From NCBI RefSeq assembly GCF_000335475.2, contig NZ_ANAH02000064.1, positions 248,001 through 312,000 on the forward strand: a stretch of 64,000 nucleotides of DNA, read 5' to 3'. The first letter of the stretch is position 1. The number at the start of each line of letters is the position of its first letter. The position numbers and the translations under genes are program-made. The notes beneath the pieces were generated by a model. It made no database searches, was not told where the DNA came from, and saw only the letters and a program-made list of their open reading frames with translations. This stretch comes from Cystobacter fuscus DSM 2262 (lineage in GTDB: Bacteria; Myxococcota; Myxococcia; Myxococcales; Myxococcaceae). This document shows, piece by piece, positions 57,858-64,000 of the stretch.

Positions 57858-58490
57858 ATGGACTGGCTCGGTAACATCGTCTTCAAGGACCGGGAAATCG
57901 AAAACGAACGGCTGGAACTGACGGACAAGGATGCGAACTACATTCTCGGACCCAACCTGACGCTGAAGAACTGCACCCTTGTGCTGAAGGTGGCCTCTCG
58001 GCGCCTGTCCATCGACAGGGCCCAGTTCGTCGATTGCGCCTTCGAGGTGAAGCAGGAGTTGAAGAACTATCAAGACTGGATAGGGGCATCCCTCAAGGGA
58101 TGCCGCTTCAAGGGGCGTCTGACGGGGTGCGATTTCGGCCACTGGCCCGAGTACAGCAGCCTGCCATGGTGTCAGCTTGGGTCCATCGAGGACTGTGACT
58201 TCACCGAGGCCCGCCTGGATGGCTGCCGCATCATGGGCTGTGACCCTGCCACCCTCCGCTTTCCCAAGTGGCCCTGTTTCACCCTCCTGGACCCCATTGG
58301 CCGAGCCCGCGAACTCAACAGCGTCCAGTGGCCGGGAGGTTTTCGCCCGATCATCGTGGAGGGTCAGTACAGGGATCCTCCCTGCACAAGGGCCGTAACG
58401 CTCTACGCTCCGGCCCTCGCCAAACGACGAGAGACCACCGAGGAAGCATTCAAAGCGGTCGTTGAGCAGTTCGATTGCATCGTCTACTGA
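57858..58490 (+). CDS. Immunity protein 2 (pentapeptide-like)
   Basis: 210 residues; AAAGGGA seven bases before the ATG. It has the same fold signs as immunity 1 (QFVDCAFEVKQELKNYQ, GCRFKGRLTGCDFGHWPEY) but belongs to a second subclass in the C-terminal half: RIMGCDPATLRFPKWPCF and RELNSVQWPG, shared with immunity 4. It sits 11 bases after the truncated toxin. Although its toxin is broken the frame is intact, so it may be kept to protect against siblings that still have the toxin. Confidence 0.7.
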   Translation: MDWLGNIVFKDREIENERLELTDKDANYILGPNLTLKNCTLVLKVASRRLSIDRAQFVDCAFEVKQELKNYQDWIGASLKGCRFKGRLTGCDFGHWPEYSSLPWCQLGSIEDCDFTEARLDGCRIMGCDPATLRFPKWPCFTLLDPIGRARELNSVQWPGGFRPIIVEGQYRDPPCTRAVTLYAPALAKRRETTEEAFKAVVEQFDCIVY

Positions 58491-58519
58491 TGCGTGCGCC
58501 TGACCATAGTGGCTCTCCC

Positions 58520-58594
58520 ACGGTTCCGGAACGGAGTCGACCCTGGCGCGGCAGGCGCATGGCGGGCGAGTTCTTCCGGATGCTCACCTTCTGA
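58520..58594 (+). pseudogene. Tiny 3' remnant of a SitA-like toxin gene
   Basis: About 75 bases ending RMAGEFFRMLTF and TGA, identical in the last 35 bases to the ends of the full toxins, with a small deletion further upstream (GGAACGGAGTCGACCCTGGC matches the ...GTESNLA... part). Only the tail of a toxin survives before immunity 3. Confidence 0.75.
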
Positions 58595-58605
58595 GAGGAG
58601 CAATC

Positions 58606-59232
58606 ATGGAGTGGTTGGAGAACGTCCTCCTTGAGAACAAGGAGATTGAAAACGAGCGGCTGGAGTTGTCGGACAAGAACTCGCTCTATTTCCTTGGCCC
58701 CAACCTGTCGCTCAGGAACTGCACCGTCATCCTGAAGGTGTCCGCCAGGAGTTTGATCATCATTGGAGCACGGTTCATCAACTGCACTTTCGAGGTGAGG
58801 CAGGAGTTGAAGAACCACCAGCAATGGGTGAAGGCCGCCCTCAAGGGCTGCCAGTTCAAGGGGCGCTTCTCGGGGTGCGACTTCGGCCACTGGCCCGAGT
58901 ACGGCACAGGGTGGGAGCACGGGTCCATCGAGGACTGCGACTTCACCGAGGCCCGGCTGGCAGGTTGTCGGTTTCACGGTGGCGACATCAACACCCTGCG
59001 CTTCCCCAGGTGGCCCTGCTTCACCTTCCTGGACCCCATTGGCCGAGCCCCCGAACTGCGCAGCGTCAAATGGCCGGGGAGCTTCGGCGAGGTCGTCGTG
59101 GACAACCTGCATACCCACCCGCCGTCCACCCAGGCCCTGAGCTACTACGCTCCCTCCGCTGCCGAGCGTTTCGAGACCACGCCCGAGGAACTTCGAGCCG
59201 TCATCGAGAAGTTCGACTGCATCGCCTACTGA
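58606..59232 (+). CDS. Immunity protein 3 (pentapeptide-like, mosaic)
   Basis: 208 residues, GAGAGGAG before the ATG. The N-terminal half is the most diverged of the four (MEWLENVLLENKEIENERL, NCTVILKVSARSLIIIGAR). The C-terminal half, from GSIEDCDFTEARLAGC to FDCIAY, is nearly identical to immunity 1 (two substitutions seen). This break in similarity coincides with the edge of the 956-bp tandem duplication, so the gene was made by recombination between cassettes. Its toxin is reduced to a 75-base scrap: an orphan immunity gene. Confidence 0.7.
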   Translation: MEWLENVLLENKEIENERLELSDKNSLYFLGPNLSLRNCTVILKVSARSLIIIGARFINCTFEVRQELKNHQQWVKAALKGCQFKGRFSGCDFGHWPEYGTGWEHGSIEDCDFTEARLAGCRFHGGDINTLRFPRWPCFTFLDPIGRAPELRSVKWPGSFGEVVVDNLHTHPPSTQALSYYAPSAAERFETTPEELRAVIEKFDCIAY

Positions 59233-59872
59233 CGGGACGGTGCGGGACGTCGCCCTGTCGAAGGGCCACGAAGCGACGAATAACTGCCGCGGGGAGGGGC
59301 GTCACCGCATGCACCACCTCGAAACAGCCCGAGGCCCCCGTTCGCACCGCATGAGCCTTGCTGGCTCGGAGTGCGGCAGTTCAGCTACAGCACTGCGTGC
59401 GTGCACCGGAGCATGTGGAACACCGATTCCGGGGGAAGTGGAACACTGATTCCAGAGGGAGAGGACGCGGCGAGGGCGATGATTCTCGCGGTGGCCACGC
59501 TGGGCGGGCACACGCTGGGGCAGGTGCTGCCGCGAGTGAAGTCGCTGCCGCGCTTCAACCTCGCGGGCAAGCAATTCGAGGCGCAGGGCGGCGCTAGCGT
59601 CATGGGGCGCCTGGAGGTGACGGAGGCGTCGCTGGCGACGGAGGGGGCCCTGGCCCAAGCCGTGGCGGCGGTGGACACGGTGGCCACCTCACCCCAGGGC
59701 CCCCTGGCCGTGGTGATGCTCAAGAAGGGGCAGGGCCGCAGCGGGGGACAGGCGCCTGGGGGCCGCTTCGCGGAAACCGTCATCCGCCACCGGGGCGGCA
59801 ACCGGCAGGTGGAACTGAGCGACGGCCAGCGCTGGCACGTGCCCCGGGGCAAGTCGGCCGCGGACATTCCCG
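58917..59872 (+). repeat. Tandem duplication, copy B (956 bp)
   Basis: Counterpart of copy A at 56544-57499. It ends abruptly where an IS21-like element begins (59873). Confidence 0.8.
59458..59872 (+). pseudogene. Internal fragment of a SitA-like toxin gene cut by an IS21-like element
   Basis: Reads GEDAARAMILAVATLGG to GKSAADIP in the toxin frame, 138 codons, then changes at base 59873 to IS end sequence (VCVHRSKWNTDS in frame). The 5' border is the same IS scar as in the 57-kb fragment. It lacks both the signal peptide and the toxic tip, so it is dead. Confidence 0.85.
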
Positions 59873-60312
59873 TATGCGTGCACCGGAGCAAGTGGAACAC
59901 CGATTCCGTGGCAAGTGGAACACTGATTCCGGAGCAAGTGGAACGCCCATTCCGGCCATGTGGAACACCGACTCCGGGGTTGTGGAACGCACCCAGGAGG
60001 TAGGCCGGAGGAAGGGCGACACAGTGGAGCGTTGACGGTGCTGGACGAGCCGCCGCCTCTGCCCTCCCCCCGAAGGAGGTGTTGATGGCGGCAGAGAGAC
60101 TGTCCATGCGCAAGCTCAGAGAGCTGTTGAGGCAGAGGTTGGAGCTGAAGCTGTCGGTGCGGGAGATTGCCCGGAGCCTGGGAATCGGCGTGGGCACGGT
60201 GAATCGTTACCTGTACCGGGCCCAAGCGGCGAAGCTGAGGAGCTGGCCGCTGCCGCCGGAGCTGGACGACGACGCGGCGCTCACGGCGCTGCTGTTCGCG
60301 GACGAAGGCAAG
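59873..60312 (+). mobile_element. IS21-family remnant: left end with tandem end repeats and 5' part of istA
   Basis: 59873-60000 carries five spaced copies of a TGGAAC-containing unit of about 20 bases (TGGAACACCGATTCC, TGGAACACTGATTCC, and so on), the multiple subterminal repeats typical of IS21-type transposons. Then comes AGGAGG and an ATG at 60085 opening the IstA N-terminus. The element breaks off near 60312 inside istA. No istB or right end follows. Two solo end scars with the same repeats lie at 57037-57084 and 59410-59457. Confidence 0.8.
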
Positions 60313-60501
60313 GTGGTGGCGTGGTCCTCTCGCGCCGGGAATGTGGAGAAGGGCCGTGTCGCGGTGGAACTGGAGTTGAAGAACCCGGGGACGAAGCCCT
60401 GGACGCTCGCGGGTGCCATGCTGCGTGGGGCCAAGGGCGAGGAACTGACGCCACTTCCGGACGCGACACCGGTTTCCATCCTCCCCGGCTTCTCTAAGTA
60501 G
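60085..60501 (+). pseudogene. In-frame fusion: IstA helix-turn-helix joined to DUF2381 C-terminal part
   Basis: 138 codons. Residues 1-76 are the IstA start (MAAERLSMRKLRELLRQRLE, REIARSLGIGVGTVNRYLYR, WPLPPELDDDAALTALLF). From about residue 77 it becomes DUF2381 (VAWSSRAGNVEKGRVAVELE, LRGAKGEELTPLPDATPVS). The stop codon is supplied by the MITE inserted at 60497. It has a good AGGAGG site, so a small HTH-Ig chimera could be made, but it is most simply debris of an IS-mediated deletion. Confidence 0.8.
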
Positions 60502-60703
60502 GTGACCAAAAGTTCCTTTACACAAAGGGCTCATTCCCAGAGGGAAATGGGCCCTGTAGGTGTCGAGGACTTCTCGCTACCTACTTAGTCGCGTCATGGT
60601 GGAACTCGAGGCCACCACGCAGCAGGCCCAGGGTTCGTATACCCTGACGCTGTGGGATGCAGACGGGCGCTCAATCATTCTGGAGAACGTGACGTTCCCG
60701 TAG
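60313..60703 (+). pseudogene. DUF2381 3' remnant, interrupted by a MITE
   Basis: Homologous to the last third of the DUF2381 gene at 53.5-54.4 kb, including the ending RSIILENVTFP and stop at 60701-60703. The 5' two-thirds were replaced by the IS21-like fragment and the rest is split by an 89-bp insertion. The order DUF2381 then toxin is thus preserved in both halves of the array. Confidence 0.85.
60497..60585. mobile_element. 89-bp MITE with TA target duplication (IS630/mariner-type)
   Basis: Perfect terminal inverted repeats AGTAGGT/ACCTACT (extended to CTAAGTAGGT/ACCTACTTAG with the flanking bases), TA on each side (60495-60496 and 60586-60587), and an internal hairpin (GGGCTCATTCCC/GGGAAATGGGCCC). 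Removing the element plus one TA restores GGCTTCTCTAGTCGCG, which aligns without gaps to GGCTTCCCTGGTCGCG in the intact DUF2381 gene. TA duplication in a CTAG site is the habit of IS630-family elements. It has no coding capacity. Confidence 0.85.
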
Positions 60704-60778
60704 CGTCGCCCCGTGACCGGAGGCGCCGCGCCTGAAACTCACCTGTTGCATTCTCCAACCCCTGCCCAACCCAATGAC

Positions 60779-60808
60779 TTGACGGGTATAACCACATTTC
60801 CATGTAAT
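60779..60808 (+). promoter_or_regulatory. Promoter of the second SitA-like toxin gene
   Basis: TTGACG (60779-60784), 18 bases, TGTAAT (60803-60808), the same sequence as before toxin 1. Confidence 0.65.
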
Positions 60809-60853
60809 TCCAGAGCGACAGCTTTGCGGTCACGTCGCTTCCGGAGGTGCGCT

Positions 60854-62536
60854 GTGTCTACCCGTCTTCCTGGCGCTCGTCCCAAGGACGCGCGTCAGAG
60901 CCCCCGCGTTGGTGTCTGGGCCCTCCTCGTCGTCCTCTTCCAGTTCTCATGCGCCACGGGCATCCCCCACGGGGGGATTGCCGGCTACCGCTACCACTCG
61001 CTGACGCCTCCACCGGCGCCCAAGGAGCGTGTGGCTGCCATGGCAGAGCCCGGCTTCGAGTCGGCCACCGTGTACGACGTGGACTTCCTGGAGCCCGGAG
61101 CCATCGCCACCCGGCCGGTGCCCATCCCCAAGGCCGAGTTCCAACGAGCCTTCCTGCGCCTCTCGCGCGACGTGCGCCTGGGGACGAAGACTCCACAAGC
61201 GGCAGCTCGGGAGATGCTTCACCTGCTGCCGCCACCCAAGGGCGTTGAGACCGTGGACAGCCAGGGAGACTGGCTGCTGGAGGTGTACCGCGACCAGGCC
61301 TACACACTGGTGCCCGAGCGCCAGGAGGGCCCGGTGGTGCTCACCCCCGCGGCGGATGAAGCCTTGAGGGCCAGGTACCTCCAGTGGTGTGTGCCCCGTG
61401 GAGGCGGCGACTGCCTGGGCCTGCTGGACGACGGGCCCTACTTGCGCACGGACGACCGGCGGGCCTTCGCTCTGGCGCTGGCCTTCGGCCACGTCCTCGA
61501 CGAGACGCGCCAAGCCCTGGTGCATGAGCTGCTGGACGTGCGGATGCTCGTCTCCACGGTGATCTGGACGGTCACCCTTTACTGCATGATGTGGGTGGTG
61601 CCCGAGCCGACGAGCAAGGCCCTGGCCGCCGGCATGACGCTCCTGCTGATGGGCTATCTGGGCCTCAGCACGGTGTACGGGCTCATGGACGGGTGGGCTC
61701 GCCTGGCCGACACGGCGCACCACGCCACCACCTTCGAGGAGTTGCGCGCGGCGGGTGCGGAGTTCGGCAAGGTGCTGGGAGAGGACGCGGCCCGGGCCAT
61801 GATTCTCGCCGTGGCCACGCTGGGTGGGCACACGCTGGGGCAGGTGCTGCCGCGGGTAAAGTCGCTTCCGCGCTTCAACCTCGCGGGGAAGCAGTTCGAG
61901 GCGCAGGGCGGCGCCAGCGTCATGGGGCGCCTGGAGGTGACGGAGGAGGCGCTCGCGACGGAGGGCGCCCTGGCCCAGGCGGTGGCGGCGGTGGACACGG
62001 TGGCCACCTCCCCGCAGGGCCCCCTGGCCGTGGTCCTGCTCAAGAAGGGGCAGGGTAGTAGCGGGGGACAGGCTCCTGGGGGCCGCTCCGCCGAAACCGT
62101 CATCCGCCACCGGGGCGGCAACCGGCAAGTGGAACTCAGCGACGGCCAGCGTTGGCACTTGCCCCGCGGCAAGTCGGCCGCGGACATTCCCGCCGAGGAC
62201 AAGGTAGGGGACATGCTCCAGGAGGCCGTCACCCAGGCCGCCAACGAGTGGGGACCTCATAGGCTCAGCCGCCAAGAGCAAATTGCCATCGAACAGGCCC
62301 AAAAGAACGGCGAGTACTGGCTGGCGCGACTGCTCGAAAGAGAGGCTCGAGGGCGCTACGTCCAACTCAAGGTGAAAGCGCAGTTCGAGCACCTCTACAA
62401 CTTCAGCCTGAGCAAGGGCGTCGACGTGGTAGTTGCTGGAGGCTACAAGTACGAGATTCTCTCCGGAACGGCGTCCAATCTGGCCCGCCATGGTCGGCGC
62501 ATGGCGGGCGAGTTCTTCCGGATGCTCACCTTCTGA
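60854..62536 (+). CDS. SitA-like lipoprotein toxin 2 (full length)
   Basis: 560 residues from the GTG at 60854, same ribosome-binding site and lipoprotein signal as toxin 1 (LLVVLFQFSCATG). The body is about 95% identical by eye. The tip diverges from about residue 455: RQEQIAIEQAQKNGEYW, QLKVKAQFEHLYNFSLSKG, VDVVVAGGYKYEILSGT, then the common RHGRRMAGEFFRMLTF. The body is thus conserved for delivery while the tip changes, as expected for polymorphic toxins. It is preceded by a broken DUF2381 gene, so if that partner is needed it must come from the copy at 53.5 kb. Immunity 4 follows after 11 bases. Confidence 0.8.
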   Translation: MSTRLPGARPKDARQSPRVGVWALLVVLFQFSCATGIPHGGIAGYRYHSLTPPPAPKERVAAMAEPGFESATVYDVDFLEPGAIATRPVPIPKAEFQRAFLRLSRDVRLGTKTPQAAAREMLHLLPPPKGVETVDSQGDWLLEVYRDQAYTLVPERQEGPVVLTPAADEALRARYLQWCVPRGGGDCLGLLDDGPYLRTDDRRAFALALAFGHVLDETRQALVHELLDVRMLVSTVIWTVTLYCMMWVVPEPTSKALAAGMTLLLMGYLGLSTVYGLMDGWARLADTAHHATTFEELRAAGAEFGKVLGEDAARAMILAVATLGGHTLGQVLPRVKSLPRFNLAGKQFEAQGGASVMGRLEVTEEALATEGALAQAVAAVDTVATSPQGPLAVVLLKKGQGSSGGQAPGGRSAETVIRHRGGNRQVELSDGQRWHLPRGKSAADIPAEDKVGDMLQEAVTQAANEWGPHRLSRQEQIAIEQAQKNGEYWLARLLEREARGRYVQLKVKAQFEHLYNFSLSKGVDVVVAGGYKYEILSGTASNLARHGRRMAGEFFRMLTF

Positions 62537-62547
62537 AAGGGGCGGCG

Positions 62548-63180
62548 GTGGATTCGCTCGGGAACATCGTCTTCAAAGATCGGGAAATTGAAAACGAGCG
62601 GTTGGAGCTGACGGATACGAAGGCCAACTACATCCTTGGCCCCAGCCTGACGATGAGGAACTGCACCATCGTGCTGAAGGTGTCCGCCCGGCGCCTCAGC
62701 CTCAAGCAGCCTCGCTTCATCGACTGCACCTTCGAGGTGAAGCAGGAGTTGAAGAATTACCAGAGCTGGGTGGCCGCGTCCCTGAAGGGCTGCCGCTTCA
62801 AGGGGCGCCTGACGGGGTGTGACTTCGGGTACTGGCCTGAATACATGAACCTGCCGTGGTATCAGCACGGGGCCATCGAGGACTGCGACTTCACCGAGGC
62901 CCGAATGACTGGCTGCCGCATCATGGGCGCGGACCCCGCCACCCTGCGCTTTCCCAAGTGGCCCTGCTTCACCCTCCTGGACCCCATTGGCAGAAGCCGT
63001 GAGCTCAACAGCGTCCAGTGGCCTGGACAAGTCGGCCCTATCATTATCGAAACGCTGCAAAAGCAGCCGCCCGGCACCGTGGCCTTGACCGAGGATGCCA
63101 CCGCCATCGCGAAGCGGTTTGACACCACTCCGGAAGAACTCCGAGCCGTCGTCGAGAAGTTCGACTGCATCGTCTACTGA
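62548..63180 (+). CDS. Immunity protein 4 (pentapeptide-like)
   Basis: 210 residues, GTG start with AAGGGGCGG upstream. N-terminal half MDSLGNIVFKDREIENERL is close to immunity 2 (MDWLGNIVFKDREIENERL), as is the middle (GCRIMGADPATLRFPKWPCF). The last 50 residues vary (IIIETLQKQPPGTVALTED). It is the cognate immunity gene for toxin 2. Comparison of the four proteins shows two C-terminal subclasses (1 and 3; 2 and 4), consistent with two ancestral toxin specificities. Confidence 0.7.
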   Translation: MDSLGNIVFKDREIENERLELTDTKANYILGPSLTMRNCTIVLKVSARRLSLKQPRFIDCTFEVKQELKNYQSWVAASLKGCRFKGRLTGCDFGYWPEYMNLPWYQHGAIEDCDFTEARMTGCRIMGADPATLRFPKWPCFTLLDPIGRSRELNSVQWPGQVGPIIIETLQKQPPGTVALTEDATAIAKRFDTTPEELRAVVEKFDCIVY

Positions 63181-63262
63181 CGACCCAGGGTCTGATCCGC
63201 GGCGCGCGGCGGAATTGATGAAGAACGAGCCTTCGACGGCGAAGGAGGCGAGCGACCCCTTT

Positions 63263-63358
63263 CGGGTGGTCAGTGAGGAGGGGGAACCCTCGAGCCGAGC
63301 ACGGAAGTGGGGCAGGGCGCCTGCCTGACCGTGTGGCCACCGATGGCGTGAGGCGCGC
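63263..63358 (+). repeat. Right copy of island-flanking direct repeat (decayed kinase 3' end)
   Basis: Matches 48756-48852, the end of the sensor kinase gene: CGGGTGGTCAGTGAGGA, CACGGAAGTGGGGCAGGGC, ACCGTGTGGC and GGCGTGAGGCGCGC are shared, with a one-base deletion that breaks the frame. Nothing else of a kinase gene is seen upstream, only immunity 4 and a short spacer. Confidence 0.7.
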
Positions 63359-63388
63359 GCCCCCGGCTGAGGTAGCTTGCGGCCCCGT

Positions 63389-64000
63389 ATGGACGCTTCC
63401 CGCTCTCGCCGGCGCCGCGCGCCCTTCCTGGTCGGACTCCTCGCCATCCTCACGGCGTTGCCCGTGGGCTATTTCCTCTTCCTCCACGACGCTCCGGCCC
63501 CCGCCCCGGTCAGCGCTCCCGCGCCCGTCCCCGAGGTGAGCGCGCCCCCACCTCCGCCCGCCCCGGAGCCTCCGCGCCTGGTGGAGCTGACGCTGCAGGA
63601 GATCCGCGGCACCGTCGAGGTGCGCCGGGGCGGCGGCGCGTGGCGCGGTGCCAGCGTGGGCGAGGCCCTGCGCGCCTCCGACGCGGTGCGCACGCTCGCG
63701 GGCTCCTACGCGGTGCTCATCGGCGGCGAGGCCGTGGAAGTGCGCATGGAGCCCGGCACCGAGGTGACCGTGGCGGAGCTCACCGACAAGCTCTCGCGGC
63801 TGTTGCTCGACAAGGGCATGACGACGGCTCGGGTGCGCGCCGACTCCGGCTCCCCTCATGCCCTGGAGATGACGGCCACCGGCAGCGACGCCGTCGCCCG
63901 CTCGCAAGGCGGCGCGTTCACCGTGAGCAACAACGGCGCGGGCACCGTCGCCCTGGCCACGCTCGAGGGGCAGACCACGCTGTCCGGCCAGCAGCGCAGT
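63389..64000 (+). CDS. FecR-domain protein, membrane-anchored; 3' end outside window
   Basis: 204 codons visible, open at the window end. It begins MDASRSRRRRAPFLVG, with an N-terminal membrane helix (LVGLLAILTALPVGYFLFL), then a Pro/Ala linker and a FecR-like beta domain. The domain reads ELTLQEIRGTVEVRRGGGAWR, VGEALRASDAVRTLAGSYAVL and GEAVEVRMEPGTEVTVAEL. Such 'FecR' proteins are frequent in myxobacteria, often with LysM or peptidoglycan-associated parts further on. The function cannot be judged from half a protein. It lies just beyond the right flanking repeat and is therefore probably core genome. Confidence 0.8.
   Translation, partial: MDASRSRRRRAPFLVGLLAILTALPVGYFLFLHDAPAPAPVSAPAPVPEVSAPPPPPAPEPPRLVELTLQEIRGTVEVRRGGGAWRGASVGEALRASDAVRTLAGSYAVLIGGEAVEVRMEPGTEVTVAELTDKLSRLLLDKGMTTARVRADSGSPHALEMTATGSDAVARSQGGAFTVSNNGAGTVALATLEGQTTLSGQQRS

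Noticed and set aside
59873-60000. Spaced repeats resembling a CRISPR array
   Set aside because: Units are about 20 bases, imperfect, without unique 30-base spacers, and lead into istA; they are IS21-type end repeats.

Overview
The window is high-GC (about 70%) DNA from a myxobacterium (Myxococcota). The best guess is a member of the Cystobacterineae; nothing in the sequence fixes the genus. The grounds are extreme GC3, many two-component and Ser/Thr kinase proteins, a RomR-type polarity protein next to a groES-less groEL, a DUF2381 (TIGR02268) protein, and SitA-like lipoprotein toxins with immunity genes. The relationships are read by eye from protein motifs; no database was searched.

Layout. 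1-6.7 kb: the end of a secreted GH57-like protein, then a minus-strand chaperone operon (GrpE-like, Hsp70, helical-repeat protein, J-like protein). 6.7-11.2 kb: a small accessory patch with a toxin-gene scrap, a nuclease-like lipoprotein toxin with a candidate immunity gene, and a selenocysteine tRNA (selC). 11.3-35 kb: mostly housekeeping and signalling genes. These are a TPR-zincin, a response regulator, groEL with a CIRCE operator, a hybrid kinase, a diguanylate cyclase, a CheW-like protein, romR, valS with an unusual tail, nadC, an alkaline phosphatase, a thioesterase, glpX, an SRPBCC protein, an ADP-ribosylglycohydrolase, eno, surE, an nlpD-like gene, an outer-membrane protein and a TPR lipoprotein.

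35.1-41.7 kb is an unbroken run of minus-strand genes that looks like peptide natural-product machinery. It has a short signal/leader-type peptide with a nine-glutamine run behind a near-consensus promoter and followed by a strong terminator, a TIGR04267-like HExxH protein (peptide beta-hydroxylase type), a PDZ protein, a possible degenerate ATP-grasp protein, a MacB/ADOP-type permease, an NlpC/P60 protein, and a 55-residue microviridin-type (graspetide) precursor with two TxKYPSD cores. No full graspetide ligase is visible. A MacB-type ATPase is encoded divergently at 42 kb.

42.8-48.8 kb: lexA with an SOS-type operator, and two large sensor kinases. 48.9-63.3 kb is a 14.4-kb accessory island bracketed by two copies (about 97 bp, imperfect) of the 3' end of the preceding kinase gene. 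It holds a pseudokinase, twin XRE regulators, an active-looking Ser/Thr kinase, a DUF2381 protein, and a decaying array of SitA-like toxin and immunity cassettes: two full toxins, three toxin fragments and four mosaic immunity genes. Mixed in are IS21-type ends, a truncated istA fused to a DUF2381 fragment, and an 89-bp MITE flanked by a TA duplication. The window ends in a FecR-like protein.

Reading: the 49-63 kb island is probably a kin-discrimination (outer-membrane-exchange toxin) locus growing and shrinking by IS-mediated and homologous recombination. The 35-42 kb block is the best candidate for an undescribed peptide-modification system.
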